Source of the DNA: Lachnospiraceae bacterium
GTDB lineage: Bacteria; Bacillota_A; Clostridia; Lachnospirales; Lachnospiraceae
Assembly (NCBI GenBank): GCA_900764695.1
Contig: CAAFOY010000003.1
Span: forward strand, 1 to 27,600
Direction of reading: 5' to 3'
Length of the DNA stretch: 27,600 nucleotides
The notes under the pieces were generated by a model, which saw nothing but the letters and a program-made list of their open reading frames with translations, did not search any database and was not told the DNA's origin. Position numbers and translations under genes: made by a program. The number at the start of each line of letters is the position of its first letter. Within the stretch, counting starts at the first letter, position 1. This document shows, piece by piece, positions 1 to 9,100 of the stretch.

Positions 1-19
1 ATAAGAAAATTGGTGGAAT

Positions 20-217
20 TTGGTCCAAGACGATAAAGGTAAAGACAAAAAAATAATACTTTTTACATCCGATATCACAATCACTATTAAAATTAATAGT
101 AACTTTAAAAATAATCACCTTCAAGCTATAATTGAAAAAATATGGTTTGAAGGTGATTTTATATGGCTAGATAATGATACAAATGAAAAAGAACTTCTTA
201 TGAGTTGGAAGAAATAG
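20..217 (+). CDS. Uncertain short hypothetical protein, TTG start, near the left window edge
   Basis: A 65-residue reading frame with a TTG start and only a poor GGTGG stretch three bases before it. An in-frame stop at 2-4 means it cannot simply be the open end of a longer gene in this frame. The C-terminal half (WFEGDFIWLDNDTNEKELL) has the composition of a real protein, so it may instead be the tail of a frameshifted gene starting outside the window. I recognise no family, signal peptide or membrane helix. It converges on the minus-strand operon, and the two sides share the hairpin at 248-287. Confidence 0.35.
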   Translation: MVQDDKGKDKKIILFTSDITITIKINSNFKNNHLQAIIEKIWFEGDFIWLDNDTNEKELLMSWKK

Positions 218-247
218 TAGAAGGTTGGAAGGACATACTAAAATAAA

Positions 248-287
248 AAAAGTCCGTTATCAAGACGCAAAATGATAGCGGACTTTT
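248..287. terminator. Bidirectional intrinsic terminator
   Basis: A 15-bp stem (248-262 with 273-287, one G-U pair) has a 10-nt loop. It is A-rich on the left and T-rich on the right, so it can end transcription in both directions. The longer U-run is on the minus strand, suiting the operon that ends at 325. It sits between two convergent genes. Confidence 0.8.
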
Positions 288-324
288 AGAATTTAATTAA
301 GGATTTTTGAAAATCCATATAATA

Positions 325-531
325 TTATTTATTTTTCTTTGTACGAATATGAACTTCCGGTATAGCTACATTTTCATAGTTTATCGGAGAGTGTTTAGGT
401 TTTTCCTCTTCGTGCTTATCTGATTTGTGAGTGTGAACCTCGGGAATGGCTACATTGTCGAACGTAACATTGTAATTATACTCATGCTGTTCTTTTTTTG
501 CTTCAAAAAATTTTCTCAATTTCTCAAACAT
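325..531 (-). CDS. Small protein with duplicated NVAIPEVH motif, last gene of the TAXI-gltS operon
   Basis: 68 residues. A GAGGAG ribosome site lies about 7 bases upstream of the ATG, and the gene starts 16 bases after gltS ends, so it is very likely translated. It opens with a short basic amphipathic helix (residues 1-15, MFEKLRKFFEAKKEQ). Two copies of an octapeptide NVAIPEVH follow, at about 26-33 and 54-61, each preceded by an aromatic and an acidic residue (FD, YE). Between them is a His/Lys/Glu-rich linker (HTHKSDKHEEEKPKH). There is no signal peptide or membrane helix, so it should be cytoplasmic. I do not recognise the family. Its position suggests a partner or regulator of the transporter, but that is inference only; the His residues could also bind metal. 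Confidence 0.75.
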   Translation of the reverse strand: MFEKLRKFFEAKKEQHEYNYNVTFDNVAIPEVHTHKSDKHEEEKPKHSPINYENVAIPEVHIRTKKNK

Positions 532-547
532 ATTTTACTCCTCAAAA

Positions 548-1735
548 TTATAATATATTAATAAAAAATGTAATAACTAAACTATTAAGAAAGTCAGCAA
601 ACAAACTTCCTACAAGTGGTATGAGCAGGTATGCCTTTACTGAAGGAACATATTTTTCACAAACTGCCTGCATGTTTGCCATGGCATTAGGTGTAGCACC
701 CATACCGAAACCACAAGTTCCTGAAACAAGAATAGCGGCATCGTAATCTCTTCCCATAATGTTAAATTCCACAAAATAAGTGAAAACACAAATTAAAACA
801 ACCTGAGTTGCTAATAAAATAACAAGTGGTAGAGCTAGAGAAGCAAGTTCCCAAAGCTTTAAAGTAATCATAGCCATTCCAAGGAATAATGAAAGGCTAA
901 TACCACCAAGGTCGTTAATTTCACCCATGTGAATAGTAGTAATGCTTGTGTATTCGCAAATGTTTCTCATAAGTGCAGCGGCAAGCATGGCACCAATATA
1001 AATAGGGAATGTAAGTCCTGTCTGTGTAAGGAACATTGAAAAAATAGTTCCAAGTCCAATAGCAAGAATAAGCTGGAACACAGCAGCAGGATACATATTA
1101 GTATGTCGTTCATGTTTCTTTTCATCTTCTACAAGTAAGCTGTCATCATCTGTTGATACAGTATCAAGAAGATTATGTTTTTCAATAAGACGCTTACCAA
1201 GAGGACCACCAACTAAACTTCCGAAGATAAGTCCGAATGTGGCAGCAGCTGTACATATTGTAGTAGCACCACTGATGTTGAAATCTTCAAGTACAGGACC
1301 AAAAGCTCCGGCTGTACCGTGACCACCAACCATTGGAATTGAACCTGTACACATTCCAATAAGAGGATCAAGTCCTAAAGCTTTGGCAAGTCCTACGGCA
1401 GTAACGTTCTGGAGAAGTATCAATACGATAACAAGTCCAAGAAAAACAATCAGTGATTTACCACCGCTTTTTAAAACTTTAAGATTTGCCTGAAATCCTA
1501 CAGATGTAAAAAAGAATACCATGCAAACTTCTCGTAAAGTGTCATCAAAGGAAAATTCAGCAATTCCTGTTGTGTAACAAATACATGTCATAATGGCAAA
1601 CAAAAGTCCTCCGATTACAGGAGAAGGAATACAAAATTTTTCCAAAAAGTTAATTCGTTTCTTTAAAAAATTTCCAAGTAAAAGTACCAAAACAGCAACA
1701 GCTAACGTTTGGTACATATCCAATTGAATCTTCAT
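548..1735 (-). CDS. gltS: GltS-type sodium/glutamate symporter
   Basis: 395 residues, close to the family length of about 400, and strongly hydrophobic throughout. It shows both inverted-repeat hallmark loops of the GltS family: CIPSPVIGGLL near residues 35-44 and GTCGFGMGATPNAMANM in the second half. A charged cytoplasmic loop (VSTDDDSLLVEDEKKHERH) separates the two halves. The family imports L-glutamate (or related dicarboxylates) with sodium across the cytoplasmic membrane. The gene starts 19 bases after the TAXI-type binding-protein gene and is followed by a small protein gene, so the three form an operon. A GltS next to a TAXI protein is unusual, because TAXI proteins usually feed a TRAP permease. 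Glutamate is the best guess for the substrate but is not proven by sequence. Confidence 0.92.
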   Translation of the reverse strand: MKIQLDMYQTLAVAVLVLLLGNFLKKRINFLEKFCIPSPVIGGLLFAIMTCICYTTGIAEFSFDDTLREVCMVFFFTSVGFQANLKVLKSGGKSLIVFLGLVIVLILLQNVTAVGLAKALGLDPLIGMCTGSIPMVGGHGTAGAFGPVLEDFNISGATTICTAAATFGLIFGSLVGGPLGKRLIEKHNLLDTVSTDDDSLLVEDEKKHERHTNMYPAAVFQLILAIGLGTIFSMFLTQTGLTFPIYIGAMLAAALMRNICEYTSITTIHMGEINDLGGISLSLFLGMAMITLKLWELASLALPLVILLATQVVLICVFTYFVEFNIMGRDYDAAILVSGTCGFGMGATPNAMANMQAVCEKYVPSVKAYLLIPLVGSLFADFLNSLVITFFINIL

Positions 1736-1754
1736 TATTTACCCTTTCTGTTAA

Positions 1755-2687
1755 TTATTGTGTATTTAGATTAATTCCTTTTTCTTTATAGTAGGATTCT
1801 GCACCTGAATGAAAAGGAATTGTAATGTCGTCAGTGGCAAATTTTTCATCAATCTGAAGATCCAGGGATGTTGAATACTGGAGTTCTTTTGATTTCTTGA
1901 AGAGCATTTGCGTAAGCTGTTTAACAAGAGCTTCTGAAATAGAGTCTGATGTTATAAGAACAGACTTTACTCCAATAGTGTTTATATCTTCATCCTGTCC
2001 CTTATATGTTCCGGCAGGAATAGTATAACGACTATAAGAACTTGAATATGTGAGCATTTTGTTGATAACTGTGTCATCAATAGGAATAATGCGAATGTCA
2101 CATTCTTTTGAAAGCTCATCAATAATTGTAGTTTTTAATCCGGCTGTACAGAAGAACGCATCAATGTCACCTGACTTAAGGCTATTAGCAGCATCAATGT
2201 AATCCATATTCTTAGTTGTAACAATGGAAGAAGGCATACCTGAAAATTCCAATATCTGATTGGCGTTTAATTCAGTACCTGATTCTTCTGCTCCAATACT
2301 TACTGTATGACCGGAAAGGTCGTTAATTGATTTAATATCTGAATCAGCCTTTACAACAAGCTGACATGCTTCGGTATATAATCCTGCAATGGCACGCAGA
2401 TTGCTGTTCTTCTTGTAAGCGTTGTCAAGCAAATCAGCTTGGGCAATACCTAACTCAATATAGTTGTCAGATAAAAGTCGCAGGTTAGCAGATGAACCTG
2501 CAGTGGTTCTAACTTCAAATTTATAATTTTCATATTCCTCATTTGCCAGTTCAGTAAAAGTGTTAGCAAAAGAGTAATACATACCACCAATATCAGCGGC
2601 ACCGAATCGGATAGTATTTCCCGAAGCACGGCAACCACTAAGAATTAATAGTGTTAAACATAGCAGAATACTAAGCTTTTTTTTCAT
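1755..2687 (-). CDS. TAXI-family (TRAP-associated) solute-binding lipoprotein
   Basis: 310 residues from the chosen start. An ATG nine codons upstream (2714) lacks a ribosome site, while the one at 2687 has AGGAG eight bases before it and begins the signal peptide directly. The signal peptide ends in the lipobox LSGC (lipidated Cys19). The mature part matches the TAXI family: an RFGAADIGGMYYSFAN opening (family form GxxxGxYYPxG), TTAGSSANLRLL, and LGIAQADLLD. TAXI proteins bind carboxylates such as glutamate or 2-oxoglutarate and normally deliver them to a fused TRAP permease. No TRAP permease is present; the next gene is gltS. A TATAAT at 2713-2718 (read on the minus strand) is a possible -10 box without a good -35. 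Confidence 0.88.
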   Translation of the reverse strand: MKKKLSILLCLTLLILSGCRASGNTIRFGAADIGGMYYSFANTFTELANEEYENYKFEVRTTAGSSANLRLLSDNYIELGIAQADLLDNAYKKNSNLRAIAGLYTEACQLVVKADSDIKSINDLSGHTVSIGAEESGTELNANQILEFSGMPSSIVTTKNMDYIDAANSLKSGDIDAFFCTAGLKTTIIDELSKECDIRIIPIDDTVINKMLTYSSSYSRYTIPAGTYKGQDEDINTIGVKSVLITSDSISEALVKQLTQMLFKKSKELQYSTSLDLQIDEKFATDDITIPFHSGAESYYKEKGINLNTQ

Positions 2688-2798
2688 GTATTCGCTCCTT
2701 TCTGTCGTTTTCATTATATTTATTTTACAATGAAATTGCCTTTAAGAAAAGAAAAAATATAAGATATATTAAAATAAATAAACAATAAAACAAAAAAA

Positions 2799-2807
2799 TG
2801 GTATAAT
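2799..2807 (+). promoter_or_regulatory. Extended -10 promoter of the amidase gene
   Basis: TGGTATAAT is a perfect -10 hexamer with the TG extension. No good -35 box lies 17 bases upstream, which fits an extended -10 promoter. It is 37 bases before the amidase start codon, which has a strong CAGGAGG ribosome site. Confidence 0.6.
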
Positions 2808-2843
2808 TAAATTACAGATATTTACAATTTTCAGGAGGTACAA

Positions 2844-4055
2844 ATGAGTAAAAGAGTAGTTAATAAAATAGTTGCTTTTACATTAATTATAGCTACGGTA
2901 GTGTTTTTCCAAGGAACAGGTAATAGTTATGCGGATATTCCAAAAACTACCACGCCGAATCCAACCATATCAAATGCTGTAGTTAAGACAAATGAACAGG
3001 TAACAAATAAGCAGACAACAAACAAGACTAATGTTAAAGTTAATGTTAAGAAGATTAGCATAGACACGGTAACAAGAAAGTCAGGAACTATTTCTGTTTC
3101 ATGGAAAAAGAATAAAAAGGCTAATGGCTATAGAATCCAGTATTCTAATGATAAGGATTTCAAGAACGTAAAAAACAAAAATGTAAAAAGTGCATCAAAG
3201 ACAAAGACTAAGATTGCAAAAGTAAATAAGTCTAAGAACTATTATGTTCGTGTTAGTGCTTACGTAAAAAAGAATAATAAAAAATATTATTCTGAGTGGA
3301 GTAATGTAGCAGAAGTTATTGCATGGAATACTAAGTGGGAATTTGCAAAAAATTCAAAGATTCATACTGATTCACCTACATTATATTTCTCTAATGCAGC
3401 TAAAAAGAAAAACAAAACAGTATGTGTAAATGCAGGACACGGAACAAGAGGCGGAGAAAGTGTTAAAACTTTATGCCATCCTGATGGAAGTAGCAAGGTT
3501 ACAGGAGGAAGTACAAGCCAGGGAGCCATAACTGCTACATCTATTAATGGTGGAACAACTCTAGCCGATGGAACAAGGGAGGCAACAGTCACACTTAAGC
3601 TTGCAATGACTGTTAAGAAACAGCTTTTAAAAGAAGGCTATAATGTTCTTATGGTTAGAGAAAGCGATGATGCACAATTAGATAATATAGCAAGAACAGT
3701 TTTTGCTAATAATAATGCGGATTACCATATTGCATTACATTATGATTCAACATCTTCTAATAAAGGAGCTTTCTATATTAGTGTTCCTAACAACAACAAA
3801 TATAGAAGTATGTATCCTGTTTCAAAGAATTGGAAGAAACACAATAATTTAGGAAAGAACCTTGTAAACGGAATGAGAAGTGCCGGTGTTAAAATTTATG
3901 GCAGTGGTTCCATGGCAATAGATCTTACTCAGACTTCTTACTCAACAATACCATCTGTAGATTTGGAAGTGGGAGATAAGAGAAGCGACCATTCAAGCAA
4001 AACGTTAAAGAAGATTGCAATAGGCATTGGAAAGGGACTAAACAAAATTAAGTAA
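2844..4055 (+). CDS. Secreted N-acetylmuramoyl-L-alanine amidase (Amidase_3) with Fn3 domain
   Basis: 403 residues. Residues 1-30 are a cleavable signal peptide ending NSYA. A Thr/Asn/Lys-rich linker runs to about 67, a lysine-rich Fn3 domain spans about 68-158, and the Amidase_3 catalytic domain covers about 190-402. The zinc ligands are visible as His199 (VNAGHG), Glu246 (REATVTL) and His299 (ALHYDS), and Glu375 (VDLEVGD) is the probable catalytic residue. An insert of about 40 residues rich in Gly, Ser and Thr lies between the first two ligands. The enzyme would cut the bond between MurNAc and the stem peptide in the cell wall, for daughter-cell separation or wall turnover. It is monocistronic, with its own promoter and a hairpin terminator downstream. 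The Fn3 domain may anchor it in the wall. Confidence 0.88.
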   Translation: MSKRVVNKIVAFTLIIATVVFFQGTGNSYADIPKTTTPNPTISNAVVKTNEQVTNKQTTNKTNVKVNVKKISIDTVTRKSGTISVSWKKNKKANGYRIQYSNDKDFKNVKNKNVKSASKTKTKIAKVNKSKNYYVRVSAYVKKNNKKYYSEWSNVAEVIAWNTKWEFAKNSKIHTDSPTLYFSNAAKKKNKTVCVNAGHGTRGGESVKTLCHPDGSSKVTGGSTSQGAITATSINGGTTLADGTREATVTLKLAMTVKKQLLKEGYNVLMVRESDDAQLDNIARTVFANNNADYHIALHYDSTSSNKGAFYISVPNNNKYRSMYPVSKNWKKHNNLGKNLVNGMRSAGVKIYGSGSMAIDLTQTSYSTIPSVDLEVGDKRSDHSSKTLKKIAIGIGKGLNKIK

Positions 4056-4153
4056 AAACTTAAAATAATTAAATAAATTCATTAGATAATTAAAAAAATA
4101 AAATATATACTTGTGTTTTCACTTAATAAATGATAGACTTCACGTCAACAAAC

Positions 4154-4187
4154 AAGGGCGTTTGGCTTTATGGCCAGGCGCCTTTTT
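4154..4187 (+). terminator. Intrinsic terminator after the amidase gene
   Basis: AAGGGCGTTTGGC pairs with GCCAGGCGCCTT (12 bp, one bulged G, two G-U pairs) around a short TTTAT loop, followed by five T. It lies about 100 bases after the amidase stop and about 100 before amtB. A candidate promoter (TTGTGT, 17 bases, TAGACT at 4134-4139) sits just upstream, so the hairpin could also attenuate a short leader. Confidence 0.65.
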
Positions 4188-4189
4188 CG

Positions 4190-4223
4190 ATGTCATAAAT
4201 ACTTGGACTGAAATTTATGGCAT
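4190..4223 (+). repeat. Inverted repeat in the amtB upstream region
   Basis: ATGTCATAAAT (4190-4200) and ATTTATGGCAT (4213-4223) form an 11-bp stem with one G-U pair and a 12-nt loop, directly after the terminator. There is no T-run, so it is not itself a terminator. It could be an operator for a nitrogen regulator or a leader structure. I see no convincing sigma-70 or sigma-54 promoter between it and amtB. Confidence 0.5.
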
Positions 4224-4290
4224 TGAAATGTTTTGGTACACAAGATGAGAATTAAGAAAAATATGTTAAAAGAGCAGGAGGTATTATTGC

Positions 4291-5532
4291 ATGAATGCAG
4301 GAGACACAGGTTTTATGTTGACTTGTGCGGCTTTGGTATTTTTTATGACACCGGGGTTGGCATTTTTCTATGGAGGTTTAGTAAGAAGAAAAAATGTAGT
4401 TAACACTATGATGGCAATAGTTATGATTATGGGATTAGCTGTTGTTATGTGGGCATTGTTTGGATTTTCATTAGCATTTGGTGGAAATCATGGTGGAATA
4501 ATAGGAGATTTCAGATGGTTTGGCTTAGAAGGAGTTGGATGGGGCACTGGACCTTATTCAGATTCAATTCCTAATTTAGTATTTTGTGCATTTCAGATGA
4601 TGTTTGCAATTATCACACCGGCGTTAATTACAGGTTCTGTTGTAGGAAGAATGAAGTTTAAAGCTTTATTCATATTTGTGGCAATATGGTCAATAATAGT
4701 TTATTATCCGTTAGCACATATGGTATGGGGGCAAGGGGGATTTTTGGCAGAATTAGGTTCTGTAGATTTTGCAGGAGGAGATGTTGTACATATCAGTTCG
4801 GGAATAACAGCATTGGTACTTGCAATTATTCTTGGAAGAAGAAAAGGTTATGAGAGAGCGACATACAGAATACATAATATTCCATTTGTTGTATTAGGGG
4901 CTACAATACTTTGGTTTGGATGGTTTGGATTTAATGCAGGAAGTGCCTTGAAAGCAGACGGACTTGCGGCGCATGCATTTATGACATCAGCTATTGCATC
5001 GGCGTCAGCATTGTTATCATGGATGTTACTAGATATAATAAATGACAGAAAAACAACTTTGGTAGGAGCCTCAACAGGTTTGGTAATTGGTCTGGTAGCT
5101 ATCACACCGGGAGCAGGATTTGTTCCAATTTGGTCATCTTTTATAATTGGTGCTCTTGTCAGCCCAATATGTTATTATGGAGTTATACTTATAAAGAAAA
5201 AATTAAAAATTGATGATGCATTAGATGCATTTGGTTGTCACGGAATAGGTGGTATATGGGGAGGAATCGCAACAGGCATATTTGGAAAAAGTTCTATTAA
5301 TCCAGTAGCAAAATGGGACGGATTAGTTTATGGCGAATGGAGGTTATTTGTAGCACAGATAGAAGGAATACTTATTACAATTGTAATTGCAGTTGTGGGA
5401 ACCTTAATTTGTGTAGCAATAGTAAGAATATTTACAACACTTAGAGTAACAGATAGAGAAGAAAGAATTGGACTTGATATATCACAGCACGGTGAAAATG
5501 CATATCCAAGTTTTAATGGTATGGATCAGTAA
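4291..5532 (+). CDS. amtB: AmtB/MEP/Rh ammonium transporter
   Basis: 413 residues with about eleven membrane helices and no cleavable signal peptide. Family landmarks are present in order: the N-terminal GLAFFYGGLVRRKNVVNTMM, ALITGSVVGRMKF, the pore-histidine region GGDVVHISSGITAL, WFGWFGFNAGSAL, and GCHGIGGIWGGIATGIF carrying the second pore histidine. It conducts ammonium into the cell when nitrogen is scarce. A good GCAGGAGG ribosome site fixes the start. The PII gene follows after 23 bases, the standard arrangement in which PII blocks the channel when nitrogen is sufficient. Confidence 0.96.
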   Translation: MNAGDTGFMLTCAALVFFMTPGLAFFYGGLVRRKNVVNTMMAIVMIMGLAVVMWALFGFSLAFGGNHGGIIGDFRWFGLEGVGWGTGPYSDSIPNLVFCAFQMMFAIITPALITGSVVGRMKFKALFIFVAIWSIIVYYPLAHMVWGQGGFLAELGSVDFAGGDVVHISSGITALVLAIILGRRKGYERATYRIHNIPFVVLGATILWFGWFGFNAGSALKADGLAAHAFMTSAIASASALLSWMLLDIINDRKTTLVGASTGLVIGLVAITPGAGFVPIWSSFIIGALVSPICYYGVILIKKKLKIDDALDAFGCHGIGGIWGGIATGIFGKSSINPVAKWDGLVYGEWRLFVAQIEGILITIVIAVVGTLICVAIVRIFTTLRVTDREERIGLDISQHGENAYPSFNGMDQ

Positions 5533-5555
5533 TTAATAAGAGGAGATGATATTCT

Positions 5556-5912
5556 ATGATAATGAAAATAGATGCAATTGTTAGAGAAGAAAAATTTGAA
5601 GATGTAAAAAATGCATTAATGGAGATAGAAGTTAATGGTCTTACAGTATCTCAGGTAATGGGATGTGGCTTACAGAGAGGCTATAAAGAAATTGTCCGTG
5701 GTATGGAAGTTGAGCCACAGATGCAGCCAAAGATTAAATTTGAGATTGTTGTTTCTTCAGAAGAGTGGGCGGAAAAAACAATAGAAGCAATAAAAAAAGC
5801 GGCTTACACAGGGGAGTTCGGTGATGGAAAAATCTTCAGTTACCCTGTTGCCAGTGCCACAAAAATAAGAACAGGTGAAACAGGGTATGATGCTGTACAG
5901 TGTCAGGAATAA
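5556..5912 (+). CDS. glnK: PII nitrogen regulatory protein (GlnK/GlnB family)
   Basis: 118 residues, the normal PII length. It has the ATP/2-oxoglutarate signature regions TGEFGDGKIF (residues 85-94) and IRTGETGYDAV (104-114). The T-loop (about 37-59) reads GCGLQRGYKEIVRGMEVEPQMQPK. At the position of the uridylylated tyrosine (Tyr51 in enteric PII) there is valine (Val52 here), and Tyr46 is also absent, so classical uridylylation is not possible. Control would then rest on ligand binding alone, as in several Gram-positive PII proteins. Co-transcription with amtB points to gating of the ammonium channel. The start ATG follows a GAGGAG site; a second ATG two codons later is an alternative. Confidence 0.94.
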   Translation: MIMKIDAIVREEKFEDVKNALMEIEVNGLTVSQVMGCGLQRGYKEIVRGMEVEPQMQPKIKFEIVVSSEEWAEKTIEAIKKAAYTGEFGDGKIFSYPVASATKIRTGETGYDAVQCQE

Positions 5913-6001
5913 AGCTAAATATAAAATATTTACACCTGATGATGGTGTTGGAACACTTAGATTATATGACTTCCAGTTATTTAACATAAAATAGTGTAAA
6001 A

Positions 6002-6066
6002 AGTAAAATTTTTAACCTTTTTTGTCAAAAAAATAGATTGCGAGAGAACAAAAATAAGTATATTCT
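6002..6066 (+). promoter_or_regulatory. GH81 promoter with shared upstream activator-like element (copy A)
   Basis: The -35 box TTGCGA (6038-6043) and -10 box TATTCT (6061-6066) are exactly 17 bases apart. Directly upstream, 6002-6037 holds an element (AGTAAAATTTTTAACC, T-run, GTCAAAAAAAT) that recurs before the kinase gene (11218) and the binding-protein gene (14772). Here the space between AACC and GTCAAA is one base shorter than in the other two. A short hairpin (6078-6094) lies in the leader. Abutting the -35 box is typical of activator sites. Confidence 0.8.
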
Positions 6067-6118
6067 TATGTAAGAAGAAACGAAAATTTCGTTTTTAGAT
6101 TACAAAAAGGAGATTAAA

Positions 6119-9100
6119 ATGAAAAAAGGAGCACTAAAAAAATCAATAGCATTATGTTGTTCGATTACAATGTTAGCAACAAGCATACCATTTACTGCAA
6201 TAAACATAAAAGCGGCAACAGGAGATTTTTTTGATGAGAACAATTCGGTAATGATTGACAAAGGCGGATATAAGAAAGAAGTCTTTGGAGTTAGAACTGA
6301 CGACTGGGGAGTAAACTGGACAGATAGAAAAGAATCATTACCTCCATCAAAGGTTTATTTAACTGACAATTATAAAGAGACAGTTGGAACTGTTCCAACA
6401 AATGACTGGGCAAGTTCAGTTGTATTTGACCGGTATTCAGAGTCATTGTATGCACATCCTCTTGCATATAGAGCTGCAAGTAATGGTATGCAGATGGCTT
6501 CACCGGCTGTAGTAGATAGTACTTCTTATGTTGACGGTGAACCAACAGTAGAAAGTTTATTAAATGATGATACAGTAGAAATGGTTGTTGGTGGTGAAAA
6601 TTTTTCAGCTAAAGATGCTAAGGTGGATAAAACAACAGATTGGAGTTATGAAATTGTAATGGCAAATAATGCAGGCAATAGTTCAATGCGTTCAATTATT
6701 GCAAAGGGAACTCCATATGCCTATTATACATTTGATAATGTTACACCAACAATTTCACTTGGTGCAGGTGCAACAGACCTTGCAATAGTAAAAAATACAA
6801 CATCTTCAAATATAATCGGTGTAAGTTTAAAAAATAAAAAAGATGGAAAAATACATTATTACATGTTGGCAGCACCATCAGGTACAACATGGATTAATGC
6901 AGGTGGAAAACTTACAGCAAAGATGCCTTCAGGAAAAAACTATATGTCTGTAGCAATACTTCCTGATGGAAGCAATGAAGCATTTTCTTTATATGAAAAA
7001 TATGCATTTAACTTTATTACAGATACAAAGGTACAGTGGGAATATTTAAAGAATTCTTCTAAGGTCGTTACTAAATATAATGTAACAACAAAGAATATGG
7101 AGAATGGAAGCACAGGTGGAGATACTATTATGGCATTATATCCTCATCAGTGGCGTTATTCTAATTCTAAATATACTAACTATACATACAACACAATTCG
7201 TGGAACAATGAAAACGATTGTTGGAACAAGTTATGTAACTGAAATGCAATACAACGGAATTTTATCTTCATTGCCGGTTACAACTGACGAAAATACAATT
7301 GGAAATATTAAGCAGCAGTTAGGATATCTTTATGATTATAGAAAAAACAAAGAAGATCCTAAGTGGATTTGCAATTTGGAAGGTCAGTATGGTGGATTTG
7401 ACACATATTGGGTAGGAAAGAATCTTAATACATTATCAGATGCAATATGGCTTTCAGGTCAGCTAGATGGTGATGATGCGGATATGAAGAATATAACAAA
7501 TGAAATGGTAGAAGGAGTAGAAAACTATCTTGAATTCTGGTTTGATCCATATCAGGCATATATAAGTGGTGATTACAAGGATAGCTATTTCTATTATGAT
7601 GAAAATTATGGAACATTAATAGGCTATCCATCATCATATGATTCAGACAAGCAGGTTAATGACCATCATTTCCATTATGGATATTGGATTAAGGCAGCTG
7701 CAGCAGTTGCAATGAAAGATCCACAGTGGGCTAAAGAATGGGGCGGAATGGTTTATGAGATGATTGGTGATATTGCTAATGTTAATCGTGACGGAAAAGG
7801 TTATAATGCCAACAGTCCTACTAAGTATCCATTCCTTAGAAACTTTGATATTTATGAAGGTCATTCATGGGCATCAGGTGTGGCTAATTATGAATATGAT
7901 GAGAATGGAGAGTTAGTTGACAAGAAGGGTGGTCTTTCAGGTGGAAATAACCAGGAATCATCATCTGAGTCAATTAATGCATGGGCATCATTAATCTTAT
8001 GGGGAGAAGCAGTTGGAAATACTACAATTAGAGATGCGGGTATTTACATGTATACAACCGAAATAGCTGCAATTGAAGACTATTATTATGATGTGCATAA
8101 TGAAATTTTCACAGAAAAATATAAAGATGCAGGTAATTATAATATTCAGACAGTTACAAGATTATTTGGTGGTCGCTATGATCATACAGCATGGTGGACA
8201 GAAAACTCTATTGAAGTAACTACAATTACAATGTTACCAATTTCCGGGGCAACACTTTATATGGGAAAATATAAGGATAAAGTCAAAAACGTTGTAGACA
8301 GTATAGATGAAAACAGTAATCAGTGGAAACATTTTGTTTCTAATAAAGAACAGATTTGCAATAATTTCAATAAAGTTGACATGCTTACAGATCCAAAAAC
8401 TAATCAGGATGTAGTAGCAGAATATTATGCTTATTATGATCCGGATGGTGCCCTTGCAAGATGGGATATGAGCGATAATGGAAAAGTTGAAAACGGTGAA
8501 TCAAGGGCACATACACTTTCATATATAACATCATTACAGAAGTATGGAAATCAGGATTTTTCCATTACAGGCAGTGAGCCACTTTCACTAGTATTGAGCA
8601 AGGATGGAAACAAAACATATGTTGCAGAAAATCATACTGATGAAGTAAAGAGAGTATATTTTACAGATAATACATATGTTGATGTACCAGCTAATTCAAG
8701 TTATGTTGGACCAAAAACAGGAAACGGTTCAAATCCAAATGTTGATGAAAGTGAATTGCTAGGAAATACTTCAAAAGTTAACGTGGAAATATATCTTGAA
8801 AATTATGAGGGAACCGGATACGAAAAGCAGGAAAAACAGGTTAGCGTAAAAGAGGGAACTACAAGTTATACGTATGAACCAGAGAACATTACGGGATTTA
8901 CATATGATAATGGAAATAGCAATAATATACTTACAACGGTTGTAAAAGAAGACAATACAGCTACGGTTAAGGTATATTATAAACGTAATAGCTATACAAT
9001 TCAGTATGAATTAAACGATGGAACAAACAATGATGCAAACCCTAACGGTTATAGATTCGGAAGTTCAATAAAACTTAATAATCCAACGAGAGAAGGTTAT

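Noticed and set aside
498..746. Plus-strand frame opposite the end of gltS
   Set aside because: It is the complement of gltS and the small gene, with no ribosome site and unnatural composition.
4146..4230. ANTAR-type antiterminator RNA in the amtB leader
   Set aside because: The known motif needs paired stems with six-base loops having A first and G fourth; these loops do not match.
4215..4240. Sigma-54 promoter before amtB (TGGCAT near 4218)
   Set aside because: The GG is present but no GC stands at the required spacing.
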